Of a stretch of DNA of 64,000 nt, positions 1 to 10,966 are shown one piece after another (the stretch's first letter is position 1; each line of letters opens with the position of its first letter). This DNA comes from Bifidobacterium miconis (GTDB taxonomy: Bacteria > Actinomycetota > Actinomycetes > Actinomycetales > Bifidobacteriaceae). Where the stretch lies: NCBI RefSeq assembly GCF_019331735.1, contig NZ_JAHBBH010000009.1:25338-89337 (forward strand), in the 5' to 3' direction. The notes under the pieces were generated by a model that was not told the DNA's origin, did not search any database, and worked only from the letters and a program-made list of their open reading frames with translations. Both the position numbers and the translations under genes were made by a program.

Positions 1-138
1 GCGCTCGCCTCGGACGGGCACGGCCGCCAGGTGTGGAAGGAACTGCGCCTGAGCGGCACGCGCGGGCAGGTGCGCCGGCTCACCGTATTGCGCGTTCTGG
101 AAAACCTGAGCCTATTTACAGCAAGTTCTCAGGAATAA
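1..138 (+). CDS. cinA: CinA family protein, C-terminal end (partial, cut by window start)
   Basis: Frame 1 is open from the first base to the TAA at 136-138 and encodes the last 45 residues of a protein. The stretch with the [17 protein letters not shown] core resembles the end of the CinA C-terminal (nicotinamide-nucleotide amidase, PncC-like) domain, where family members carry a GDRxxVRxxTVxxAL pattern. In Actinobacteria cinA commonly sits just upstream of the ClgR-type regulator and recA, which is what follows here. Most of the gene lies outside the window, so the assignment rests on a short tail plus gene order. The gap to the next start is 67 bases. Confidence 0.7.
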   Translation, partial: ALASDGHGRQVWKELRLSGTRGQVRRLTVLRVLENLSLFTASSQE

Positions 139-205
139 TGCCGCGGCTCGGGTGTTGAAGATAGTGGAAACACGAAATGTCGACGAGCACTTAAGGAGGG
201 TTGCG

Positions 206-718
206 ATGGAAACGATGACCCGCAGCGCAGCAACAATCAATGTCGAGGAGATCAGCCCGGTGGCGGCCCGTCCGGGCAGCGCGCGCATGCGCGACCTCAC
301 TCCGGCGCAGCGCAGGGCGGTGATGTTCGCCCAGCAGCAGGTGCTGGCCGCCCGCGCCGCCAAGAAGGCCAAGGACGAACGCAAGGCGGCGCTGAACCGC
401 ATGTGGCAGGAGGAGGATTCCGAGACCCATACCAGAAGCGCATCCCGCACGGTGCGCGACGCGTCCGCGGACGTGCGTGACGTGTCGTTGCGCGAGGCCA
501 TCGGCCACGTGCTGCGCGAACTGCGCACCCGCGACCGCAAGACGCTGCGCGAGGTGAGCGAGAAGGCCGGCGTGTCGCTCGGATATCTTTCGGAAGTCGA
601 ACGCGGGCAGAAGGAGGCCAGTTCCGAGTTGCTCAGCTCGATCGCCGAGTCGCTCGGCGTGAGCACCGCGCAGATGCTGCGCATGGTCGCCGACTATCTG
701 GATTCGGTGGAGGCATAG
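206..718 (+). CDS. clgR: ClgR-type XRE family transcriptional regulator
   Basis: This is a 170-residue protein with a Cro/CI-type helix-turn-helix at about residues 95-150 (core [27 protein letters not shown]). The N-terminal ~90 residues are a charged, Arg/Lys/Ala-rich extension. The HTH core and its place before recA match ClgR, which in Streptomyces and Corynebacterium activates clpP1P2, clpC and other protease genes. Those clpP genes lie near 57 kb in this same window. An upstream in-frame start at 152 exists, but AAGGAGG at 193-199 sits 6 bases before the ATG at 206, so the later start is chosen. The C-terminal end YLDSVEA is short, as in other ClgR proteins, which are themselves unstable Clp substrates in some species. 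Confidence 0.85.
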   Translation: METMTRSAATINVEEISPVAARPGSARMRDLTPAQRRAVMFAQQQVLAARAAKKAKDERKAALNRMWQEEDSETHTRSASRTVRDASADVRDVSLREAIGHVLRELRTRDRKTLREVSEKAGVSLGYLSEVERGQKEASSELLSSIAESLGVSTAQMLRMVADYLDSVEA

Positions 719-902
719 CGCGCGTGCGCCCGCCGTGACGCCGCGGAGCGCGTCCGGCGTTGGGCGATGAACGATGACGGCATGACGCGGCCCGTCGCCG
801 AGAGGATCGGCGGCGGGCCGCATGCGTATGCGGCGGTTATACGGCGGATGGCGCCACGGCGGTGGCGGCGAGCCCGGGGCGCATCGTCCGCGGGCCGGGC
901 TG

Positions 903-908
903 TAAACT
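903..908 (+). promoter_or_regulatory. -10 hexamer of DUF3046 gene (leaderless start)
   Basis: TAAACT is followed by 8 bases and then the GTG start codon, which places the expected transcription start on or next to the start codon. I do not see a convincing -35 element. Confidence 0.45.
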
Positions 909-916
909 TGGATGCC

Positions 917-1162
917 GTGAAGGAACGTGAATTCTGGCAGCTGGTCGAGGAAGTGTTCGGCCGCGGATACGGCAGGAGCCTCGCGCACGATCAGGGACTG
1001 TCCCGATTGGGCGGCATGACGGCGGTCGAGGCGCTCGCCGCGGGGGAGCAGCCTCGCGTGGTGTGGAACGTGCTGTGCGACCAGATGGACGTGCCGGATT
1101 CGCGGCGATGGGGCGACGATCATGCCGCGCCGCCGTTGCCGGTCGGATTCGCCGATCGCTGA
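917..1162 (+). CDS. DUF3046 family protein
   Basis: This is an 81-residue protein beginning at GTG 917 with KEREFWQLVEEVFG. It contains the RLGGMTAVEALAAG and WNVLCDQMDVP motifs typical of the actinobacterial DUF3046 family, which is usually encoded between the ClgR region and recA. Its function is unknown. The ORF could be read from further upstream (767), but family members start at this point. A TAAACT -10 hexamer at 903-908 lies 8 bases before the GTG and no Shine-Dalgarno sequence is present, so the mRNA is probably leaderless. Confidence 0.82.
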   Translation: MKEREFWQLVEEVFGRGYGRSLAHDQGLSRLGGMTAVEALAAGEQPRVVWNVLCDQMDVPDSRRWGDDHAAPPLPVGFADR

Positions 1163-1230
1163 TCCGACGCGCCGGGCGTCCGTGCCGGGCATGGCGCGGG
1201 ATTGTCCGGTTTCCCTACGGTGATGGCGAC

Positions 1231-1274
1231 TTTGTCGCTGTGCCGTTGCGTTGTTTTGTCGCTGTGTCGTTGCG
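1231..1274 (+). repeat. Two 20-bp direct repeats upstream of recA
   Basis: TTTGTCGCTGTGCCGTTGCG (1231-1250) is repeated at 1255-1274 with a single C-to-T difference, at a 24-base period. They lie 28 bases upstream of the recA SOS box. They could be binding sites or a chance tandem duplication. No protein is encoded here. Confidence 0.7.
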
Positions 1275-1301
1275 GACGCAAGGCTGGCAAGACACGCGGT
1301 T

Positions 1302-1315
1302 CGAACAAATGTTCG
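1302..1315 (+). promoter_or_regulatory. LexA (SOS) box of recA
   Basis: CGAACAAATGTTCG matches the Gram-positive LexA consensus CGAAC-N4-GTTCG exactly in both half-sites. It lies 221 bases upstream of the recA start in a 373-base gene-free interval that also holds two direct repeats, a DnaA-box sequence and a hairpin. Damage-inducible control of recA is expected from the family. Confidence 0.9.
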
Positions 1316-1330
1316 TCATATGGGGTAAGG

Positions 1331-1339
1331 TTATCCACA
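1331..1339 (+). promoter_or_regulatory. DnaA-box sequence TTATCCACA
   Basis: This is a perfect match to the strong DnaA box. Identical nonamers occur at 14331-14339 and, inverted, at 56304-56312. Whether DnaA binds here is inference. Confidence 0.5.
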
Positions 1340-1365
1340 GTGACGATTCGCCGTCCCGTACGGGT

Positions 1366-1460
1366 TTCGGCCGGTCGAACGGCCGAAAAGCGTTGCGTCG
1401 CAAGGTCTGGGAGTCCCTGCGACACGCCCGGGTGCAAAGCGTTCGACCACAGGGGCCGAA
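1366..1460 (+). other. Hairpin plus 20-bp element shared with 14.4 kb region
   Basis: TTCGGCCG at 1366-1373 pairs with CGGCCGAA at 1380-1387 and is followed by AAG. At 1441-1460 lies GTTCGACCACAGGGGCCGAA. A copy with one mismatch lies at 14385-14404, also downstream of a DnaA-box sequence and of a short hairpin followed by AAG. The recA leader therefore carries a composite element of unknown function. No reading frame here looks real. Confidence 0.55.
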
Positions 1461-1535
1461 CGGGCTTGCGGACGGGCCGCATGGCCCATACCGTGAACGG
1501 TGAACCCGACGTCCACGACATACAAGGAGCAGATC

Positions 1536-2741
1536 ATGGCACAGCAGACAGGCGCGGCGGCGAAAAAGACGCCCGACGCGAAGCCCGGCATTGATCCCCG
1601 CCGCCAGGCGGCGCTGGACACGGCGCTGGCGCAGGTGGAAAAGAGTTTCGGCAAGGGCTCGGCGATGAGGCTGGGCGACCGGCCTGAACAGAACGTCGAG
1701 GTCATTCCCACCGGTTCGCTGGCGCTTGACATGGCGCTCGGCATCGGCGGTCTGCCCAAGGGGCGCATCGTCGAGATCTACGGCCCGGAATCCTCCGGCA
1801 AGACCACGTTGGCGCTGCATGTGGTGGCCAACGCGCAGAAGGCCGGCGGCGTGGCCGCGTTCATCGACGCGGAGCACGCGCTTGACCCGGTGTACGCGCG
1901 CAAGCTCGGCGTCGACACGGACTCGCTGATCGTCTCCCAGCCGGACAACGGCGAGCAGGCGCTCGAAATCGCCGACATGCTCATCCGTTCCGGCGCGCTG
2001 GACGTCATCGTCATCGATTCGGTCGCGGCCCTGGTGCCGAAGGCCGAGATCGACGGCGACATGGGCGACAGCCACGTCGGCTTGCAGGCCCGACTCATGA
2101 GCCAGGCGCTGCGCAAGATGACCGGCGCGCTCGCCCAGGCCGGCACCACGGCCATCTTCATCAACCAGCTGCGCGAAAAGATCGGCGTGTTCTTCGGCAG
2201 CCCGGAGACCACCACCGGCGGCAAGGCCCTCAAGTTCTACGCATCGGTCCGCCTCGACATCCGGCGCATCCAGACCATCAAGAACGGCGAGGAGGCCATC
2301 GGCAACCGCACCAAGGTGAAGGTCGTCAAGAACAAGATGGCCCCGCCCTTCAAGTCGGCCGAATTCGACGTGCTGTACGGCGAGGGCATCTCGACGGAGG
2401 GCTCGGTGCTCGACATGGCGCTGCAGTGCAACGTCGTCAAGAAGTCCGGCTCGTGGTTCACCTACAACGGCGACCAGCTCGGGCAGGGCCGTGAGAACGT
2501 GCGCCGATTCCTGCGCGACAACCCGGACGTCACCCACGAGATCGAGAACAAGGTCAAGGTCGAGTTCGGCCTGATCCCCGCCGAAGACCAGTTCGCCGAA
2601 GGCGCCGGCGAAGTCTCGGACGGTGATGGCGATGCGAAGGATCCGGGCGCCGGTGCCGCGGACAAGGCCGGCAAGGCCTCGGACAAGGCTTCATCGGCGT
2701 CGGGGACCGCCAAGAGCGGCGAGTCCGGCGACAAGGCATGA
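1536..2741 (+). CDS. recA: Recombinase A
   Basis: RecA (401 aa) is the ATP-dependent strand-exchange protein that also triggers LexA self-cleavage. Walker A GPESSGKT is at residues 83-90, and the MAW motif, the L1/L2 loops and the [14 protein letters not shown] segment are present. The C-terminal ~55 residues are an acidic, Ala/Lys/Ser-rich tail, longer than in E. coli (353 aa) but usual for bifidobacteria. AAGGAG at 1524-1529 sets the ATG at 1536; a GTG at 1500 has no ribosome binding site. An SOS box lies upstream at 1302. recX follows after 10 bases, so the two are probably co-transcribed. Confidence 0.98.
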   Translation: MAQQTGAAAKKTPDAKPGIDPRRQAALDTALAQVEKSFGKGSAMRLGDRPEQNVEVIPTGSLALDMALGIGGLPKGRIVEIYGPESSGKTTLALHVVANAQKAGGVAAFIDAEHALDPVYARKLGVDTDSLIVSQPDNGEQALEIADMLIRSGALDVIVIDSVAALVPKAEIDGDMGDSHVGLQARLMSQALRKMTGALAQAGTTAIFINQLREKIGVFFGSPETTTGGKALKFYASVRLDIRRIQTIKNGEEAIGNRTKVKVVKNKMAPPFKSAEFDVLYGEGISTEGSVLDMALQCNVVKKSGSWFTYNGDQLGQGRENVRRFLRDNPDVTHEIENKVKVEFGLIPAEDQFAEGAGEVSDGDGDAKDPGAGAADKAGKASDKASSASGTAKSGESGDKA

Positions 2742-2751
2742 TCGTTCGACG

Positions 2752-3468
2752 ATGATCAGCGCCGAGGAGTTTCTGCGTCGGCATCCGGCCGATCCGACGG
2801 CGGTCGACGATGCGCGGCACGCCGCGGATGCGGGTGCCGCAGCCGGGATTGCGGGCATGCCGGATGATGATGGCATGCGAGCGGTCGGCGCGGATGGTCG
2901 GGGCGATGATGGCCATCGCCGTTATGGACGGTCCCGCCGTTCGCGCCGGTCACCGCGCTCGGCGCCGCGTTCGACGTCCCGTTCGTCATGGGCCGCAAGA
3001 GAGGCGGACGATCCCTCGGACGCGGACGCCTGCCGCGAGGCGGCATTGCGGCTGCTGGACGCCGCGCCCCGTTCCTCCGGGACGTTGCGCGAAAAGCTGT
3101 CCGATCGGGGCTACAACGCCGAGGTGGTGGAGGACGTCATCGCGCGGCTGCGGCAAGTGCAGCTGATCGATGACGAGGCATACGCGCGTGCGGCCGTGCG
3201 CTACTGCGCCGGCCGGCTGATGGGCGGCAGGGGAGCGCTGACGGAACTGTCCCGCCGCGGCGTGGAGCGGAACCTGGCGCAGATGGTGGTGGCGCAAGCC
3301 GAATCCGAAGGCGTGTTCGAGGACGCGGCATGGGAGCTTGGCCGCAGGTATGCCGCGAAGACGGAGGGCATGGAACCCGACCGCCGCCGTCGCCGTTTCT
3401 GGTCGGCCGGTGGCCGCAAGGGCCATAATCCCGACACGCTGCGGCGTGTTGCGCAGGAACTGTTGTAG
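2752..3468 (+). CDS. recX: Regulatory protein RecX
   Basis: RecX binds RecA filaments and restrains their activity. The protein has 238 residues. The N-terminal ~80 residues are low-complexity and Arg/Asp-rich, and the RecX three-helix repeats run from about residue 85 to the end, with the typical LREKLSDRGYNAEVVEDVIARL-type and DDEAYARAAVRY motifs. The ATG at 2752 lies 10 bases after the recA stop. No strong Shine-Dalgarno sequence is seen, which fits translational coupling to recA. An upstream in-frame start inside recA (2623) is rejected. The extended N-terminus is common in actinobacterial RecX. Confidence 0.92.
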   Translation: MISAEEFLRRHPADPTAVDDARHAADAGAAAGIAGMPDDDGMRAVGADGRGDDGHRRYGRSRRSRRSPRSAPRSTSRSSWAAREADDPSDADACREAALRLLDAAPRSSGTLREKLSDRGYNAEVVEDVIARLRQVQLIDDEAYARAAVRYCAGRLMGGRGALTELSRRGVERNLAQMVVAQAESEGVFEDAAWELGRRYAAKTEGMEPDRRRRRFWSAGGRKGHNPDTLRRVAQELL

Positions 3469-3530
3469 CCCATGCCGCCGGACCTATGCCGCCGACATTG
3501 CACGAATAACGCGTTCCTCGCCGCCATTGC

Positions 3531-3570
3531 GTCGAGGCCTGTTCGACGACGGGAGAAGGAAGGCCTCGAC
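3531..3570. other. Perfect 10-bp inverted repeat between recX and rnpB
   Basis: GTCGAGGCCT (3531-3540) pairs with AGGCCTCGAC (3561-3570) across a 20-base loop. recX and rnpB converge here, so it may act as a terminator for either, but neither side has a U-tract. The rest of 3469-3703 holds no convincing gene. Confidence 0.4.
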
Positions 3571-3703
3571 AATGCCAAGAGCGCGTTGCCATGCATGCCG
3601 ACGATGCCGCCGGGTGCCCTACGCATCGGGGCGTCCGGCATCATTGGCATGCATGGCCCTACATGCCAACCGCATGCAGGGGATACGTTTCGTAAACAGG
3701 TGA

Positions 3704-4066
3704 TTGAGACCCCTTATACCCCGGGTTCTGTCACGCCACGCGAACGCGGCGCGGACGACCATCCATCTCGACCTGACGTCGCCGTCAGGCTCCAGCAGCC
3801 TACCCGAAGGCATCGGGCGAGCAGCCCTCAAACGCCTTCTGCTTGGCCTTGCTCCCGATGAGGCTTGCCATGCGGCCGACTGTTGCCAGCGGCCCGGTGG
3901 TCTCTTACACCGCCGTTTCACCCTTACCAGCCGAAGCTGGCGGTCTGTTCTCTGCTGCGCTATCTCTCAGGTCACCCTGGGCGGACGTTATCCGCCATCG
4001 TGCTCTGCGGAGCCCGGAAGTTCCTCAGTCCGATGATTCGGACCGCGGCCGTCAAGGGGTCTCAAC
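3704..4066 (-). ncRNA. rnpB: RNase P RNA (class A)
   Basis: This is the catalytic RNA that matures tRNA 5' ends. Read on the minus strand, the 5' end GAGACCCCTTGAC pairs with the 3' end AAGGGGTCTC to form helix P1. The conserved core is visible: GAGGAACTTCCGGGCTCC near the 5' end, GGGTGACCTGAGAG-type and GTAAGGGTGAAA segments, and ACAGAACCCGG near the 3' end. Length is about 360 nt, as expected for a high-GC actinobacterial type A RNA. A TATAGT -10 hexamer on the minus strand (4078-4073) places the transcription start close to 4066. The exact ends are approximate by a few bases. Confidence 0.93.
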
Positions 4067-4072
4067 CGCACC

Positions 4073-4078
4073 ACTATA
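4073..4078 (-). promoter_or_regulatory. -10 hexamer of rnpB
   Basis: TATAGT on the minus strand, with 7 bases to the predicted 5' end of RNase P RNA. No clear -35 hexamer is recognised. Confidence 0.55.
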
Positions 4079-4215
4079 CACGACGGCACGCCGGGGCGGA
4101 GCAATGGGGAGGCGATGCGAGCCGAATTTTCGCAAAAGCGGGGATGCTCACGAAACGCGCGGGAAACGCCCATTTTTCTTCGGGCGAGTTCCCCATTGTT
4201 CACCGTTCATTCGGC

Positions 4216-4221
4216 TACAAT
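4216..4221 (+). promoter_or_regulatory. -10 hexamer of hpf
   Basis: TACAAT lies 74 bases upstream of the hpf ATG, directly after a small AT-richer stretch. The same hexamer precedes trpD (8193) and pflB (46888). The -35 is not clear. Confidence 0.45.
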
Positions 4222-4295
4222 AAAACATACCGACGGCGAAGTCGCCGCCGGACCGCAAATAGCGGGCAACACCGCTTGAGTCATAGGAGGTCCAC

Positions 4296-4955
4296 ATGGA
4301 AATCGTCGTTACCGGACGCCACACGCAAGTCAAGCAGAGGTTCCGTGATGTCGTCGAAAGCAAGATGAATCGTGTGACCGCTATCGCTCCGGACGCCCAG
4401 CGCGCGCAGATCGTGCTGACGCACGAGGGCAACCCGCGTCAGGCCGACACGGCCAAGCGTGTGGAAATCACCGTCATCGCCGGCAGCACCGTGGTGCGCG
4501 CCGAGGCGTCGAGCACGGACGAGTTCAGCGCGCTCGACATGGCGCTGGACAAGCTGACGCTGCGCCTGCGCCGCACGCGTGACCGCCGCAAGGACCATCG
4601 CCGCGGCTACACGAACCCGGTTCCGGTCGACATGGGCGTGGTCGAGCCCGAAGTCGAGGAAGAGGCTCCGGAGGAGGAGCCGAACAACAGCCCCGCCGCC
4701 GCGGTTGCGTCCGACCTCGGTCCGGGCGAATCGGTGGAGGTCCAGGTCGGCGACACCCCGATCGTCATCCGCCGCAAGCTGCACATCGCCGAGCCGATGA
4801 CCATCGACGAGGCTCTGTACGAGATGGAGCTGATCGGCCACGACTTCTTCCTGTTCGTCAACAAGGAGACCGGCCGTCCGTCCGTCGTCTACCACCGCCA
4901 TGGCTGGAGCTACGGCGTGTTCGAGATCGACACCCCGGAAAACGTGCAGAAGTGA
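4296..4955 (+). CDS. hpf: Ribosome hibernation promoting factor, long form (HPF/YfiA/RaiA)
   Basis: The 219-residue long-form HPF drives formation of 100S ribosome dimers in stationary phase. The N-terminal RaiA domain (about 1-100) starts MEIVVTGRHTQVKQRFRDVV. A Glu/Pro-rich linker (about 120-150) joins it to the C-terminal dimerisation domain (about 160-215), which has the hallmark motifs IVIRRKLHIAEPMTIDEA and FFLFVNKETG...VVYHRHGWSYG. AGGAGG at 4285-4290 sets the start. A strong terminator at 5003-5043 separates it from secA, so it is probably transcribed alone from the TACAAT promoter at 4216. Confidence 0.95.
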   Translation: MEIVVTGRHTQVKQRFRDVVESKMNRVTAIAPDAQRAQIVLTHEGNPRQADTAKRVEITVIAGSTVVRAEASSTDEFSALDMALDKLTLRLRRTRDRRKDHRRGYTNPVPVDMGVVEPEVEEEAPEEEPNNSPAAAVASDLGPGESVEVQVGDTPIVIRRKLHIAEPMTIDEALYEMELIGHDFFLFVNKETGRPSVVYHRHGWSYGVFEIDTPENVQK

Positions 4956-5002
4956 GGCTCCGCCGCGCAACCGGCATAGGGTCGTGACGCGGCGATGAAT
5001 CC

Positions 5003-5043
5003 AAGGGCCCGCGTGGAGGAATGTCCGCCACGCGGGCCCTTTC
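5003..5043 (+). terminator. Rho-independent-like terminator after hpf
   Basis: A perfect 14-bp GC-rich stem (5003-5016 with 5028-5041) with an 11-base loop, followed by only a short T run. Confidence 0.8.
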
Positions 5044-5170
5044 GTGCGCGAAAACGGACATCTACCGGCGAAAATCGGCGTGTCCGCGTATTATGAACGA
5101 AGTTTGTGCCCGACTTGCACGAGGTTGGGCTATGCTCGTTTACGGTAACAAACTCTACAGGGAGCAAAAC

Positions 5171-8089
<2,919 letters not shown>

Positions 8090-8125
8090 CGCATTGCACG
8101 GCATCGTGCGATGCGTGACATGACT

Positions 8126-8153
8126 CAGGGTTCCCGAAAGGGAACCCTGTTTT
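8126..8153 (+). terminator. Terminator after secA
   Basis: A 10-bp stem (8126-8135 with 8140-8149) closed by a GAAA tetraloop and followed by TTTT. This is a classical intrinsic terminator. Confidence 0.9.
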
Positions 8154-8192
8154 GCTATATGGAAGATCGTGTTCGACGAAACGGCGGCCCAT

Positions 8193-8241
8193 TACAATAA
8201 GCGGCGATAATCATCAACAGCGGCGCGAAGCGCCAAGGAGG
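8193..8241 (+). promoter_or_regulatory. trpD promoter -10 and leader hairpin
   Basis: A TACAAT hexamer is at 8193-8198. A small hairpin GGCGC-GAA-GCGCC at 8222-8234 ends directly at the AAGGAGG ribosome binding site (8235-8241). The hairpin could tune translation start; that is inference. No leader peptide rich in Trp codons is seen. Confidence 0.5.
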
Positions 8242-8245
8242 CATC

Positions 8246-9292
8246 ATGGCAGAGATCACATGGAAGTCGATTCTCACCAAGCTGGTCGGGGGAGACCATC
8301 TGAGCGCGGAGGAATCGGAGTGGTTCGTCGACGACCTGATGCAGGGCAACGCCAATCCGGCCGCCGTCGGCGCGGCGCTGGCCATGCAGCAGCAGCTCGG
8401 CCTGACCGCTGACGAGGTGTCGGGCGCCGCCAAGGCCATGGTGTCGCACGCCGTGCCGCTTCACGTCTCCGGCGAGACCACCGACATCGTCGGCACCGGC
8501 GGCGACGGATTCGCCACCGTGAACCTGTCCACCATGGGTTCGGTCGCCGCGGCCGCGGCCGGCGTGAAGATTGTCAAGCACGGCAATCGCGCCGCATCGT
8601 CCAAGTGCGGCGCCGCCGACGTGCTCGAAGCGCTCGGCCTGCCGTTGGGACTGTCTCCCGAAGCCGTGGGCGAAATCGGCGACGAGGTCGGCATTACGTT
8701 CGCCTTCGCGCGCACGTTCCATCCGGCCATGCGCTTCGTCGGTCCGATCCGTGCGGCCCTCGGCATCCCGTGCGTGTTCAACGTGCTCGGCCCGCTGACC
8801 AATCCGGCCAAGCCGGCGCACGTCGCCATCGGCTGCGCCAACCGTCGCATGAGCCCGATCATGGCCGCCGTCTACGCGGCCAACGGCCAGTCCGGCATGG
8901 TGTACACCTCGCATGAGGGCATGGACGAGCTGGCCCCCACCGGCCCGGTGTCCGTGTGGGAGATCCGCGACGGCAAGGTCACCGAAACCGAGTTCGACCC
9001 GACCGTCGAACTCGGGCTGGCGAAGATCGACGTCGCTGATCTCAAGGGCGGCGAGCCGGAGGTCAACGCCGCGGCGTTCCGCGACTTCGTGGCCGGCAAG
9101 GACGTTCCGTCGCGCACCACCGCGCTGCTCAACGCGGCGTCCGCGATCGTGGCCGACGGCCATCTGGTCGGCGACGGCACGCTGGGGGAGCGGTTCAAGG
9201 AAGCCTACGATCTGGCCGCCAGAACCGTCGATTCCGGCAAGGCGCAGGCGCTGCTCGACCAGTGGATCGCTACCGCCAAGAGCAAGGCGTGA
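8246..9292 (+). CDS. trpD: Anthranilate phosphoribosyltransferase
   Basis: TrpD (348 aa) joins anthranilate to phosphoribosyl pyrophosphate, the second step of tryptophan synthesis. The PRPP-binding GTGGDGFATVNLSTM motif is near residues 82-96, followed by KHGNRAASSKCGAADVLEALG and the NVLGPLTNPAKP motif, all diagnostic for the family. AAGGAGG at 8235-8241 sets the ATG. The gene stands alone between secA and a convergent membrane-protein gene, so trp synthesis genes are scattered in this genome. Confidence 0.97.
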   Translation: MAEITWKSILTKLVGGDHLSAEESEWFVDDLMQGNANPAAVGAALAMQQQLGLTADEVSGAAKAMVSHAVPLHVSGETTDIVGTGGDGFATVNLSTMGSVAAAAAGVKIVKHGNRAASSKCGAADVLEALGLPLGLSPEAVGEIGDEVGITFAFARTFHPAMRFVGPIRAALGIPCVFNVLGPLTNPAKPAHVAIGCANRRMSPIMAAVYAANGQSGMVYTSHEGMDELAPTGPVSVWEIRDGKVTETEFDPTVELGLAKIDVADLKGGEPEVNAAAFRDFVAGKDVPSRTTALLNAASAIVADGHLVGDGTLGERFKEAYDLAARTVDSGKAQALLDQWIATAKSKA

Positions 9293-9366
9293 CGAGCGAC
9301 GCGTGACCGTCATGCGTCGCCGCAGACGCGGGGCACGACGGTCACGCGCGACGATACGCACATAAT

Positions 9367-9418
9367 AAGGCCGGGCGGAACACATCGCGCTGCATGGCGA
9401 TGTGTTCCGCCCGGCCTT
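9367..9418. terminator. Bidirectional terminator between trpD and the minus-strand membrane protein
   Basis: A perfect 22-bp stem (9367-9388 with 9397-9418) with an 8-base loop. AA/TT tails on both sides suit convergent transcription. Confidence 0.85.
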
Positions 9419-9460
9419 CGTCGTCATGACCGTCGCGCGCCTTTGCGCCCGACCGGCAGG

Positions 9461-10024
9461 CTACACGCGCGCCCCGTCGTCGTCATAGCCGTTGCGCGTC
9501 TGCGTATGCCCCTTGTGCTGCACGATCAGCCCGGCGGCCCCGATGACGGCGCACGCGCCGAACACCGTGCCCAGCAGGGAGGCCAGCGCCGGCACGAACA
9601 CGCTGGCGATCACGCCCGCCACGCCGGCCACGAGCAGGATCCAGAACACGAGCTTTGCCGGCTTGATCGGTCCGAGCTCGGGATTCGGCGGCGTGAAATC
9701 GTCGCCGTACCGGTCCATCACGTCGTCCGTGTCCAGCCAGCTGGAACTCGTGTTGTCGCGCGGCCCGCGCACGCGCTGGTTCAGCGGCCTGAGATCATCG
9801 GTGAACACGCCGTTGTCCAGATCGCTGACGGAAACCAGCTTCTCCTTCTCCTTGCGCTGCGCGTGGCGTTCGAACCGTTTCGCATTGCGCGACTGCTCCA
9901 CGTCCTTGAGGTCGTCGGCATGCGCCTCGGCGAACGCGGCCCATGCGCTGTCCAGATCGTCGCCGCCATTCGGCGTGGGGTTTGGGCGTTCGCCGCCGCC
10001 GTTGCTATTGTTGAGGTCAGTCAT
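9461..10024 (-). CDS. Conserved membrane protein, two C-terminal transmembrane segments
   Basis: This is a 187-residue protein of unknown function. The first ~115 residues are charged and hydrophilic (Asn/Gly-rich start, then a Lys/Arg/Glu helix with ERHAQRKEKEKL). Two hydrophobic segments follow at about 125-168 (core VFWILLVAGVAGVIASVFV and a second GACAVIGAAGLIV), then a short polar tail. The layout resembles small actinobacterial membrane proteins without assigned roles. The ATG at 10024 is preceded by TACAGT on the minus strand (10037-10032) with 7 bases between, so the message is probably leaderless. It is divergent from plsC. Confidence 0.75.
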   Translation of the reverse strand: MTDLNNSNGGGERPNPTPNGGDDLDSAWAAFAEAHADDLKDVEQSRNAKRFERHAQRKEKEKLVSVSDLDNGVFTDDLRPLNQRVRGPRDNTSSSWLDTDDVMDRYGDDFTPPNPELGPIKPAKLVFWILLVAGVAGVIASVFVPALASLLGTVFGACAVIGAAGLIVQHKGHTQTRNGYDDDGARV

Positions 10025-10075
10025 ATCCACTACTGTAATCAGCGGCAAAGCCAAGCTTTGGAAAGGAGCGCCGTC

Positions 10076-10789
10076 ATGCTCTACTGGTTCTTCGTCAAAG
10101 TGTTCGGTCCCATCGCCCGCCATCGCCTCGGGCCCAGCGTGACCGGCAGGGAGAACATTCCGCGCCACGGAGGCGCGATCATCGCGGCGAACCATCTGGC
10201 CGTCATCGACGATGCGCTCATTCCGATCACCTGCCCGCGCATGGTGCATTTCATGGGCAAGGCCGAATACTTCGAGGGCAAGGGCATCAAGGGCAAGTTC
10301 AAGAAGTGGTGGTTCACGTCCGTGGGCGTGTTCCCCGTGGACCGTTCCGGCGGCTCCAAGTCGCTGGGCGCGCTTGAACACGCCCGCGAAATCATCGAGG
10401 CCGGCCACCTGTTCGGCATTCACATCGAGGGCACGCGCAGCCCCGACGGCAAGCTGTACAAGGGACACACCGGCGCGGCCCGCCTCGCGTTCGAGACCGG
10501 CTGCCCGATCGTGCCGACCGCGATCATCGGCTCGCGCGAGCTGCAGGCGCCGGGCACGGTGATTCCGGCCAAGGGCAGGACGCAGGTGATCTACGGCAAG
10601 CCGATTCCGGTGGCGAAGAAGCTCGACGTGACGCACGACGAGCTGCGCGAGCTCACCGATCGCGTCACCCGCGAGATTCAGGCCATGAGCGGTCAGGAGT
10701 ATGTGGACGAATACGCGCAGAAGGTCAAGGCCCGGCTCAAGGAGCAGGCCGAGGCCGAACAGGCGGAGCGCGATGCGGCCCATCAGTGA
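10076..10789 (+). CDS. plsC: 1-acyl-sn-glycerol-3-phosphate acyltransferase
   Basis: This is a 237-residue lysophosphatidic acid acyltransferase, the second acylation in phospholipid synthesis, at the membrane. The catalytic HX4D motif is NHLAVID (His40, Asp45) and the glycerol-phosphate binding motif EGTRS is at 118-122, both typical of the PlsC/LPLAT family. GGAAAGGAG upstream sets the ATG at 10076; the long in-frame extension back to 9443 is antisense to the divergent gene and is rejected. The C-terminus ends in a charged Lys/Glu/Ala helix. In mycobacteria a plsC-like gene lies in the same neighbourhood as pknL and idsA2, which is also the arrangement here. Confidence 0.93.
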   Translation: MLYWFFVKVFGPIARHRLGPSVTGRENIPRHGGAIIAANHLAVIDDALIPITCPRMVHFMGKAEYFEGKGIKGKFKKWWFTSVGVFPVDRSGGSKSLGALEHAREIIEAGHLFGIHIEGTRSPDGKLYKGHTGAARLAFETGCPIVPTAIIGSRELQAPGTVIPAKGRTQVIYGKPIPVAKKLDVTHDELRELTDRVTREIQAMSGQEYVDEYAQKVKARLKEQAEAEQAERDAAHQ

Positions 10790-10859
10790 GCCGTAGCCGA
10801 GCCGCCGGACGGGCCGGCTACGGACGATCGACGACTCGGCGCGGCGTGGCGTATCCATG

Positions 10860-10913
10860 ACGAAGGAGGGGGTTAACCCGGAACATCATCCGGGTCAACC
10901 CCTCCCTTCGTTC
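10860..10913. terminator. Bidirectional terminator between plsC and the kinase gene
   Basis: A long hairpin centred near 10887. The arms GTTAACCCGG and CCGGGTCAACC extend outward into complementary GAAGGAGG and CCCTTC flanks, with one or two mismatches. The genes on both sides converge. Confidence 0.75.
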
Positions 10914-10966
10914 GCCGTTCGTGCGCGCCGCGCGAACGGCGCGAGGACAACGGAACCATCACGCGA

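Noticed and set aside
3472..3861. Plus-strand frames between recX and hpf
   Set aside because: They run antisense through the RNase P RNA gene and have no ribosome binding site or family resemblance.
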